Shown piece after piece: positions 48,021 to 58,302 of a stretch of 64,000 nt of DNA; the first letter of the stretch is position 1; every line of letters begins with the position of its first letter. The notes beneath the pieces are model-generated. The model was not told where the DNA came from, searched no databases, and worked only from the letters and a program-made list of their open reading frames with translations. The position numbers and the translations under genes were made by a program. Source of the DNA: Amyelois transitella (Eukaryota; Arthropoda; Insecta; Lepidoptera; Pyralidae); assembly GCF_032362555.1 (NCBI RefSeq), contig NC_083518.1, positions 6,088,501 through 6,152,500 of the forward strand, in the 5' to 3' direction.

Positions 48021-51000
48021 ATGCCGAAGCAAATGGAGATTGAAGGCTTTCAGACTCTTCACGCGCACGTGTTGAGGAGCAAACCGGGAGTGGAAAGCGA
48101 GCCCTGGAGGCGGCAGTGCGGGTGTCTGAAGACCAGCGACAAGTTGAAGGAGCTTTTGAAGACATTCCCCACGCCACCGCCTCCACCGTCGCCCGCCGAT
48201 GAACAAATGTTGAGAAACCCTGAATCGAACCCCGTAAATAATGTTTTTATTTATTTGTCGCCATGATGCTGCCAAGCTAAAATTGCTATTGAAGAAGTAA
48301 ACTTTTGAGTAAAAGTTTCGGAACATGCTTAAGGGATATTTTTAGTTACCTATTTACTGTTTATCCAATACTTATCGGTCCGGAGATCCGGTCTTTAAAT
48401 ACATGTTGCATAAATGTTTAACTACTTGTCCACGGACGCGGGTTCCAGATATTACATATTATTATTTGTTTTCAGTTTGACGTGAATCGCGTCACAGTAT
48501 CAAAATGCATGTACCCATCCTTCAATTCACACAACGATTGCATATCGGCGTTCTGCACTCACCACCAGCCGATACGGCGGCCCCCCCTGCCCAAAATACT
48601 GGACTTTCAGGACAAGGACATTGCGGAACAAACGGAAGAAAAAATGTTTAAGAAGGTAATGTTCTTTAATACGTTTCCTAAATAATTCCGATAATTTTTT
48701 TTTAGATTATATTTTTTTTTACTAGCTGAAGAAGGCGGCAATATAACTGAATCATGACATTATGCTTTTAATTATTGGAAACTAGGACTGACGTAGTTAG
48801 ATACTTAATTTGTAATAACTTTAGAGTTGGAAAGTTTTAAACTGTTTTCACACAGGTTTATTACTTAAGGATAATGGCGGTATGTTATTTGGGTGGTCCT
48901 GTTCGCATAAACATAGTATATTTCGGCAGTCTCAAAAAAGGATCAGTTGTCATCAGTACGAGTACGTTCGCTATAAGGAATGTGGAATTGCGTAAACAAA
49001 TCTAGATTCGGTTTGGAAGGAGCCGCCGGCACGACTGGCTACGTCACGACTCCTCGCCGCGAACCCGATCGTATCGGAGGCACGAGCATCCAGGGTTGTC
49101 TAAAGGATAACGCGTTCGGGTGAACATTCGGTGATATTACCTACGTGACGCGTGACATCTATCGTCAATCCCTCCTTATTATCCTAATAATAAGGAGGCT
49201 AAATGCTTACTCACCCCCTAGGGTGAGTAAGCATTATAGCATTAAGAACATTCAAGAGAGGGAGTAAAGAAGTCGCGTTTGCTTTCTGTAACAATGCACC
49301 ATTTCACTGTTTGAAAAAGGAGAATTACGCTCCCGTCTCATGATTCAGCTCATATTACCAAAAGTTTGGTCCAGTGTATCCAGGGTAAAAACACATAAAT
49401 ATAAAATTGATATTGATACCGACACAAATATTATTTAGGTACGACGATCGACCTGCACGGGCTTTGATAGTTTTTAAATACTTGACGCGTATCAAGGTAA
49501 ATTATCTATCTCGTGATGATTTACACTAATAAATTGATTAATACCTTGATTGCTGAAAACTTTTAACACAATTGTTAGGCCTCATTTGAAGATCTGCCCC
49601 GCTATTAGATATTGTAAAGTGAGCAACCCTACGAGCATCCATCACGGAACACTACGCCTTCGTCTAGATTCGGATGAAGAGTGAACTGTCATCATGACCT
49701 GCACGGGGTGCTCTATTTTATTCGGGCGAATGATCTCTTTATGTTGAATGGGTTTTATTCGATTGAGAACGAAAAAAATGCAAGTGTTTTGAAATGCAAA
49801 ACGATTTGATTCCAAGAAGCTTGTGGTATTTTGTGACGTTACAGGCTCGCCCCGAAAAATGGATTTATACTTCAATCTCTACATACACTCTCTATGATAT
49901 ATAATGGGGTTCTCAACACCGCATCATGATGTTACAAACATTAGTTATAAATACACATACTAAAATCCATCTTAGATCACATCTAGCCCAGAGGTCAAAA
50001 GGTACTTCTAGTTTACCAGTTTACAGCTTTTAATTAGGAAGTCTGTCAAACAGTGAGCTAAAACTTTCTCAAATTTAGATAGTCTTTATTATATGGCCAA
50101 CTATGTTCCACGCGTTATCCAATGTAATGTAACGAGTGTAAGGACAAACATTGGACACGCGGAAGCGGCGCCGGCGCAGGCCTCAGGTTGACGGCCGGGT
50201 GCACTCACGAGCGACCCTCGCCACCCCGTCTCACGACGGATTGCTATCGTACATAGCATTTACAAGATCTATTTGTTATTTTACTTCTTAATAGGAATTA
50301 AGCTCGAAGCTAATTAATATTTTTTGCAAAAAGGAACTGCGAGTCAGCTTATGCTTGTATTTACTTTTTAGAAATTAGAGATCAGACCTGACGTGACCGG
50401 ATCTCGAAGAACCAATGTTTGGTTTAAACCGAAACTAATTTCTGAAAAATGAAAGAATTACTATTTTCGAAGTTATGTTGAGGAAAAACATAGTGAGGTT
50501 CCACATTCAGGCAACTGGATGTGTAACCGAGAATCGATCCAATACGCGTCAGCTATACCTGCGCAAAGGTTGCGGAGGTCTGATGGGATTCGCTTCTTGC
50601 AAAAACCTGACGCATCTTATCTAGAAACCATGGTCAAAAGGCTTACCCCGGATTGTGAGGACGCAACTAGTACTAAAGTCATGAAGAATAAGAAGAAATA
50701 TTAGAAACTAATACACTGAAAAATTTAAATGATGTAAAACTGCAGAAGAATACTTGATGATTGATGGGAATAAAGGTATATGGGTTGGGATGGGTTCTCA
50801 TAAAACGCGCCGTACACTTGTGGACAGGTAGCGAACTAAAAACATTTCATGCGGTGCATACCTAAAGGCTGATTTAACATTAATGTACGGTTCTACGTAT
50901 CGCGTTAAGCTTCCTATTAGAAATTGCAACGTGAAGGTATAATAATGTATTCCTAAACTTTGTACTTAATTTGAGGAAATGATTATGATAAATAGAGATT

Positions 51001-53058
51001 CTTTCTACTTCCATTATGTAATGACAGGACTAGGCAACTATCCATATGAAGATGTTTTGGATTTATTGCGTGAAAACTTAATTAATTTTTAATTAAGCAA
51101 TACTCAAATAGGATTTTCACTTCCTTTATTATAATAGCTGTGTATATTTAATTGCGAAACGAAATTTAAAATATTTACAGCCTTTGTTTTGCCGGTAACA
51201 ATACGAAATTGATAAGCTTTGCCGGATAAAACAGCGGATAAGACGAAGGCCCTGTTCACATCAGATACATATTCTATTGGTTAAGTGAAGTTTTCCCAAC
51301 CAACGTGTTTTATATTTTTCTTCGAGTTTTACTGATTATATTGAAACACGATTTATTTTATTGATATTTAAATAGTTTTCGTGGAATGACGTCGTATTCG
51401 TAGCAGGTTATCGCGTTATGCGTTTACAAACTATTAAGATTTTATTTATTTTAGACTTAGAATAAATCGGTAGTAGTAGGAAAACATGGCTACGAAAAGC
51501 TATTCAAAATATGACGTAACGCGAAGGTGACATGTATTTTTATGTTGTATGAATGACAAACGAGTTTCAATATAACATAAAAAGCAAGTTAGAAAAAAGT
51601 TTACTTAGCCAATTATATCACTTTACAAGTGTTACTTATGTTTATTTTACTGGTAATTAAGCCTTGTTGGTACACAATTGAGGTTATCCACACGTAATGC
51701 TACTAATGTTCAATTAAGGAGATAGTATCTCTCTAGGTTACGGCCGAGTACAGTTTAGTGGTTTAATGTATTTTGGTAGGGAATTGGGGGCGGCCTGATT
51801 ATCCAGTGGGGCTCCGGTCAAGGCGGCAATTGGAGCATCCGCAGCGAAAATGTCTAGATTTTGCAATTATTTGCATTAAGTACCTTGTGATTGTAAATGT
51901 TCATAATGATCTATGAGGAGTTAAAGCTACAAAGTTATTACCTACTTAATTTATAAAAAAAATATTCAAAATGAAAAACACAAGAGAAAACAAAATCCAA
52001 TAAAATGCCGATGGACACTTTTTAAGACACACACGTTTATAAAATAACATAACCGCACATGGTACTTTATATTTCAAAGAAAATGTGAACAATTTTAACG
52101 GTTGGGAATTCAGCTTCATTAGGTCTAGGGTTTCAACATAGCAATAAATTGGGTAATTGTTCCGTTTAAGAGAAAATGGAAAATGCGTATTGCCGGAAGA
52201 TTTATAAATTTGTTGCCCGCTACTTCTCTCTACTGATTTTAGTAAATTTTTGCAGTGATGAAAATCTGCAGAACCAACATAATGTGATTAATAGACAGAC
52301 AACGCACAGGACAAAAATTTTAAAAGTTAATTTAAGTTTAATTACCAATACCTGCTTGTTCATTATCTTAGTCTGTGACTTTCAGTCCATCACTCAAGCT
52401 TACGATAGGCCCATAATTGTTTTTCATTGATTAATGAACCCTCTTCTCCCAGTCCTTAGACCGTAAGTCCTGGAGCATCGTGTACGACTTGGTGCAGCTG
52501 ATCCAGTTGTCCGTGACGGCGACGGCGCTAGCCCTGTACTACCTCATCTACTGTTACATGCAGCTCGTCTACTACACCCTGAGGAGTGCACTGTACTTCC
52601 ATAACGCTGATGGGTAAGTGAGATTACGTAGAGTTAACTATCTTCCAGTCTTTAGATCATAATGTCCTGGACTATGTTGAGTTGTCATGGTAAATGTTGA
52701 ATCTATCGGGGGTTTCAAGCGAAATTCATACAGCTCGTCTACTACGGCTCTCTACTGCCATGGCGTTGATGGGTTAATAATATTACATATAGATATTGTG
52801 ATGAAAAAGCGGTATTAGTTCCAACTCAACTTTTTTTTAATTTACATAATAAATTTAATTTGTAAGTCTACTGAAAACTGTTTCTATTTTTAGCTGCTGA
52901 TAATGTGGTTTTGTGTTTTTTTGTTGTTTTTATATATGTTTTAAAATCTCTTTCTCAACAGGCCAATGAAAGTGACGATAGGAGTGGTGACGATAACTTC
53001 AGTAATAGTGGGTTTCAATCTACTGCTGAGGATGGAACGATTAATTGGCGTATTTTGA
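48021..53058 (+). CDS. Unrecognised 216-residue protein with Pro-rich N-part, Cys/His cluster and two C-terminal membrane segments
   Basis: Coding exons: 48021-48233, 48476-48655, 52453-52613, 52962-53058; phases agree and all borders are GT/AG. The non-coding part of exon 48021 begins at acceptor 47975. I do not recognise the family. Residues 1-71 are hydrophilic with C33-G-C35 and a proline run TPPPPPSP (51-58). Residues 72-131 hold C82, H90, C93, C98, H100 and H101, a spacing that might bind a metal. Residues 144-167 (LVQLIQLSVTATALALYYLI...) and about 189-208 (VTIGVVTITSVIVGFNLLL) are hydrophobic and could form a membrane hairpin, after which only a short basic/hydrophobic tail remains. 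No signal peptide. The coding exons are strikingly G/C-rich at third positions. A polyadenylation signal follows at 53152. Confidence 0.78.
49171..49235. repeat. Two adjacent hairpin palindromes
   Basis: Arms 49171-49181/49188-49198 (cctccttatta and reverse complement, 11 bp) and arms 49202-49216/49221-49235 (aatgcttactcaccc and reverse complement, 15 bp, loop ccta). Both are exact and only three bases apart. Confidence 0.93.
50495..50702 (+). repeat. Dispersed repeat: caggcaactggatgtgtaac family
   Basis: Contains gttccacattcaggcaactg, gatgtgtaaccgagaatcg, gtctgatgggattcgcttct, ctagaaaccatggtcaaaag and gaagaataagaagaaatatt. I recall this as a common lepidopteran repeat. The 61-codon ORF at 50519-50704 is this repeat and not a gene. 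A short related piece lies at 22670-22715. Confidence 0.65.
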
Positions 53059-53151
53059 AGACAAGGCATTTGGAAACAAGATGTCGACGTAGTCGGCATG
53101 CAATTAACATAAATCCCTTGTGCTTTAATGGATGGAAACGACTGTAACTTA

Positions 53152-53157
53152 AATAAA
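53152..53157 (+). terminator. Polyadenylation signal of the two-membrane-segment gene
   Basis: AATAAA 94 bases after the stop codon (53056-53058), followed by agctgatgaccac. Confidence 0.65.
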
Positions 53158-53209
53158 AGCTGATGACCACAAACGTTTCTTCCATTATTCCTTGTTGTTA
53201 TCTTTGTGT

Positions 53210-53499
53210 GGTGACGGATTGAGCGGAACGTTCACTTTGCACCTGGATATTGTTTCTGAAATTGTTTAGTGAGCGATTAAGGCCCCCCTCGTCGATGGTA
53301 AGCCATTTTGCGGATGAGGAGGCACGGCGGAGGCTGACTTCGCCAACATTTGGCTGCCGGTCGCCGCGCGGTGCGCAGCGGTCTCTGAAAAACATTAGAA
53401 ATTTCGCGCCTATTCGTGTTTTCGAGTTATGTGTGGTGTTTGACTATTGAATTTGTGTAAATTGTGAATTGAGTAGTGCAAAATGTTGCTGACTTTTAG
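53210..53499 (+). promoter_or_regulatory. CpG-rich block and possible first exon of a downstream gene
   Basis: A GC- and CpG-rich block (for example ggcacggcggaggctgactt, cgccgcgcggtgcgcagcgg) starts soon after the preceding gene ends. At 53483 an ATG in a good context (gcaaaATG) opens M-L-L-T-F and meets a consensus donor, ttttag|gtaaga, at 53499/53500. This is the expected look of a promoter plus a 5' exon that codes for five residues and the start of a sixth. No matching downstream exon was found before 64000, so the gene, if real, has a first intron of more than 10 kb. Confidence 0.3.
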
Positions 53500-54539
53500 G
53501 TAAGAATGTTGGGGTATTTATAGTTTGTATTTATTTTTGAAATTTAAAAAAGTAATATTCAAAGCTTATAAGAAATTAAAAATGTATAACAAAAACTCGT
53601 GTACGAGTATGTATTCAAATTGATATGAAATTGTTTCAATAATTAAAGATATTCTTGAACGTTACGAATTTCCGCTTCCGCACAAAATGTAAGCTGCGTC
53701 AAATATAACCGCCCGCCCTGTAGTTGCATTGTGTTGCAAAAGATAGACATGTAAATAAAATAAAAAAATGAAATAGTAAATAATGTTCCTAATATTCCAT
53801 AAAGTAATTAACGGTTACTTTATTTATAATCTATACTTATAAGATTTTATCGGCGTATATCAAATTCAGTTAAAACTATTACCTACAACTTATTACTTTA
53901 CGCAATATTAATAGTCTATGTCCATATTATAGTTCTATTAATTTTTTAATTCGGTTGAATAGTTTCAGAGATCATACCGCCTATTTATAAATTAATAGGT
54001 ATCGCATCGTATATTTTATAATTACTGGACAGTTTTTAAGAAGTTGTTCTTCGTACGTAGATCTTATATTTCTGATATACGTTAAACCTTATCTCAATTT
54101 ATTTTATTTCAGTCCTTATAACTACTTAGCATTTGCATAATGGAATGTTCGTATATAAAGTGTTACTCATAATGCTCAAAAACCATAATTTCTTTCCTTC
54201 TTTCCTAGGTGAAGTTAAATGACAGATAATTGTTTATAAAAAATAATGTACAGTTGGGCGGCAAGGCCGATAAGTAATTAATTGTTAAAATCCGACGCGA
54301 AGAAGAAATTATATTTGTACTAGTTCTGTGACCCCGCTACGCTCGAACGGCGAAAACCATCTAGCATTCGACTCGATCCAATCGCTTCTTAATTTGAGGC
54401 AAAATGAAAAAGTAAAGACGGCTCAATGTTAATTGGTTTTTTTAACAAAACTATGTAGGCATGTGCGAGAATGATCCGCGTCACAATTATAGAATTCGCA
54501 ATAATTTTATTCCAATTTCTATGGTGTATAAAAAAAGGT

Positions 54540-54583
54540 GTGTACAATTATGATTTTTACGGTTAGAAATCGTAATTATACAC
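54540..54583. repeat. Imperfect hairpin, 17-bp arms with two mismatches
   Basis: Arms 54540-54556 (gtgtacaattatgattt) and 54567-54583 (aaatcgtaattatacac), loop 10 bp. Confidence 0.8.
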
Positions 54584-56747
54584 ATCATTTCTTATCGTCG
54601 TATCTATTTGCCATCAAAATATATTTAATATATTATTCAACTGGTACTGGAACAAAGAACTCGTGAAAACATTGGTACACCAGTTGCATAGATTTTAAAA
54701 GATTAGCTGACGCGGTTCTATTTTTTTAAACGTGATATAACCTAAAGAAAACCTTTTCTTTTCTTCATTTTTAGCTTTAATGTCCATCTAAGTATAGATT
54801 GGTTTTTAAGCTCGTTAAATATTTGAAATAGCGAGCGTCTTTATTTTTTATTTGGTTGCGTTTCCGTCCGAAGATGCGACTCACTTCCACCTGCTCGGTG
54901 CATAATCGACAAGCGGTCCGCAGCCGAATTTCCCGAAATTTACTGTTAATCTCAAAGCGTCAATTTAAGTCTTAAATTGGAATCACTTTTATCAGTAGAT
55001 AATAGATTTATTGACTTGTTGTTACCAGAACAATGATGACATACGATGGTGTGTGATATCTAGGAATAGGGTGACAGTTAGGAAATTAGGAACAAGCAAT
55101 TCAATTAACCCTCTCATCGTCTCACTTTCTCATATTTGCGTGTGTCCGGACGCCGCTATGCATCGGGGCCTACCTCAGGATTACGCGGGTGACACGGGAG
55201 TCATGTTATTACCTCATTTACCCATTCTTCGTAGTAAGAGGCGGACCCCAGGCTCTTTCCTGGAATAAAATGAGAATGATTTTATTCAGATCAGATCTCT
55301 ACCTTAGAAGGTAATACCAAAAGGTAACCAATTTAGTTTTACTACGTTCTTAGTATTTATTTACTCCAAAGTTTCTCCTAGGTGTGAGAAACGGTGACAT
55401 TGGTAGTAATAGGTCGGCAGTTTATCACTAGACGTGCAAAGCCGAGATGTCACGCCAGGCGTGGCGCTAACGGTGCGTTCCGCTCGGCGGTACTGCACAT
55501 GTGTGGCTAAATACTTTTTACATAACCTTTATACCCGTAGTACTACGTCCTGTCCTAAAATGCAATGCAAAATAAAAGAAAAAAATACAAATATACTTAA
55601 AGTTAAGTCGATCTATGGCAATTTAAGTTCTCAATTATGTTTTGAGTGCCAGATAAAAGTCATATTATTTCTCATTAAATATATCCATTATCAATTTACA
55701 AATTAAATAAAGAATGATAGAAGTAAAAAAATGTCCCCATTTCTATAAAAACATGATTGCCATAGAATCCTGTTGAAAAAGAGCAAAGATTCTGTCAGCA
55801 AAATAGTCTCACAAACCCAATATGATAAAAGTTACAAGAATTAGAATTAGCTCAATTGATGTGAACAAGGGGGGGCAGTCGCCCTGTGCTTGGAGCTAAT
55901 ACTATACTATTAATTGATTAATTCCTATCTACGCATAGTATTAGTAAGTCAGAAGAGCGTGTGATCTCGACTTGATGCCCGTTAAGCTTAATCTTTTTGT
56001 GATGAATGATGAGTAATTGAATAACAATAGTGTGGTGACTTAGTAAAGAGTACATATAATACAGTAGAGTACAGATAGATTGTATTTATATCCATACTAA
56101 AGTATCTTTGATTGAACTGTAGCCATACATCACACTCTTTTCTGAGTCAAGTGCATTTTTAAATGTTAAGCGTTACTCTTTCGATTAGGCAAAAAAGGCT
56201 ATGAGTTCTATGCTTTTTTGGGCTCAAAACATGTCTAGGCAACCGATTGAATGGTTCAGCAATGATTGACGTCCTATTATAAACTAGATATTGTTTTTCC
56301 AAAAGTTATTTGCGCTAAATACCTATGAGCAGAATGAAAATAAATCTTTTAGGAGAAAAAAAGGTCACGGTACGGCCACAAAGTTTGAACTGAAGTCCAT
56401 ATAATTATCATTTTAACTGTAATTAAGTGGCGAAATTAATGTTTACTTTATATTATACATTAACTAGTTTAATCAGTAATTACGAGACTCCTTGACTGCG
56501 ACCCAGATGCGGGGAGGAAGCGGTTCCGAGGTCAAAGAGTTCGGAAGCGACGAGGCCGGCGTTATGACGGCTTGCACAATGTAAAACAATATGCGTGGCC
56601 TGCGTAAAGGATGACTAAAAACTTGTTATAAAATTTCTATTTCTATCAATAAAATAAGAATTTGAGTGACATAATGTTCGATCAGCTAAAACTACTGCGT
56701 AGAAAGCTAACATTTATTAGATTAAATTAAAAAAAAACAATAAGAAA

Positions 56748-56830
56748 ATCAACAGCTGAACGTGGACTATCAGTCTTTCAAGAATGCTGGCTCTGTTTAC
56801 TCCGCAAGGAATATAGACGAGATTATATGA
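56748..56830 (+). mobile_element. SINE 3'-end fragment
   Basis: Blocks caacagctgaacgtggacta, agtctttcaagaatgctggc, ctccgcaaggaatatagacg and a decayed atg-rich tail: the end of the 665-920 family. Confidence 0.75.
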
Positions 56831-57329
56831 ATGAATTCATTTTATCTTCATTATTTATTCATTTATCTTTTAATATCTTCATTAATGAATGAAGAATCTT
56901 AGCTCCCCGTCTTGGAGCTCATCAGTAATGAAGTATCCTCTAAATGAATACTATGTATCATGATTTTATATCGGTCGTGGTCTCTTTTAGATGTCTCAGT
57001 TCCATCAGGATTGTTGTCAATATAATCATAGTGGATAGCATCGCTTTTAAAAATATCGCAATGTTATTGTTATTATTTTTAGGCAAATCTTTATCTTTTA
57101 TCACGTCAATAATGGTATTCAGAGCATAATATATTGCACTAGTTACGCTAAAAGTTAATAATTATAATTAAAACTGTTGCGCAACTTTCAACATACGTAT
57201 GATTTACGCATCGTATAGTTTGGCGCCTACAAAGAATTCCATCAGATTTAATTAAATATTTACTGGAAAAAATATACAGAATTTATAAATATGATGAATC
57301 TGAATAAATGCTATTAAACACTATTTATT

Positions 57330-57440
57330 CTTGGGATTCTACTATACATGGACAAGTAACCTGTCATTGTCTCTAAAAGTTAATTCCATTATTAAGCCTA
57401 TTCAGCTAAACGTGGCTCTGTCTTCCCCGTAAGATGAACA
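57330..57440 (+). mobile_element. Decayed SINE fragment
   Basis: Blocks cttgggattc, taacctgtcattgtc, ttaattccattattaagcc, cagctaaacgtggctctgtc and ccccgtaag follow the 665-920 family order, with a deletion of the tcttttcaagactg block. Confidence 0.6.
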
Positions 57441-57994
57441 AACAGTAATAGAGTTTATTCACAAGAAAATACAAGTGTTGAAAGTATAAATTATAAGAAC
57501 AACAAGGTAGTTTAACGGTCTCAATTCTCTTTAGTAAGCGACCTAATAACATGTAGTTAAAAATTGTGTTTACATAGTTAAGTACGTAAATAAAATTAGT
57601 GTAATTTGGGTAAATTACTGCTGGTGAATTAGTGAAAGCGAAATTTTATTCACTTTAATATATGTAAGCATAAGGTATCCAAATTCATGTATAGATTATT
57701 CATGATTTATTCTTCCCATATCTGTCAGTTAAGACAAGATTCAATCTTTTACATGGCCTCAATCAGTCTTATCAATATCGTACAAAATACAAATACCTAC
57801 TCTACACGATAAATGAGAATGAGAACAATACGAGATGTCCAATTTGCATTGATCAGAATATACTGACAAATCGCATGCAAATCGGCCTTACGGTCTTATA
57901 TTTATTTTATTTGTAGTTCAGTACAAAAGACTTCAACGAGCCATGGTCTAGCTTTCGTAGAGGCCAAGCTACGACACAGCTGTGAAAAAATACA

Positions 57995-58093
57995 TACATA
58001 CATACATACATATGATCACGTCTATATCCCTTGCGGGGTAGACAGAGCCAACAGTCTTGAAAAGACTGAATGGCCACGTTCAGCTATTAAAAT
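57995..58093 (-). mobile_element. Truncated SINE with 12-bp duplications inside the inverted-repeat spacer
   Basis: Tail (tacata)n, then gatcacgtctatatcccttg, cggggtagacagagccaac and agactgaatggccacgttc. Duplications tgaaaaaataca at 57983-57994 and 58094-58105 are exact. The copy is close to what appears to be the family's intact sequence, so it may be a younger insertion. Confidence 0.85.
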
Positions 58094-58242
58094 TGAAAAA
58101 ATACAATAACAATAAAATAAGCTTAGACGTTATTAATTAAATTAATATAATAATAATATGATGATTATTAATATTGATAAGATAACAATATTGGTTGTAT
58201 TTTACTGAAACTTCTTGTATTCTAAATATCAACATAATTTTA

Positions 58243-58302
58243 ATTTTTTGGCCATCAGTAACAAGTCAGAACGTTCTGACTTGTTACTGATGGCCAAAAA
58301 AT
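58243..58302. repeat. Perfect 60-bp palindrome with no spacer
   Basis: The two 30-base halves (58243-58272 and 58273-58302) are exact reverse complements, centred on aacgtt. It lies in the spacer of the long inverted repeat. Confidence 0.96.

Larger units (their letters stand above)
48656..52452. other. Third intron of the two-membrane-segment gene
   Basis: A 3.8-kb phase-0 intron. It contains paired hairpins at 49171-49235, two CpG-rich islands (about 49015-49100 and 50150-50240), a repeat copy at 50495-50702, and a further GC-rich island near 51785-51855. The islands have no clear splice sites in frame, so they are more likely regulatory or other conserved non-coding DNA than exons. Confidence 0.6.

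Noticed and set aside
50519..50704. 61-codon ORF starting MCNRESIQYASAIPAQRLRRS
   Set aside because: Falls inside a dispersed repeat whose start recurs at 22670.
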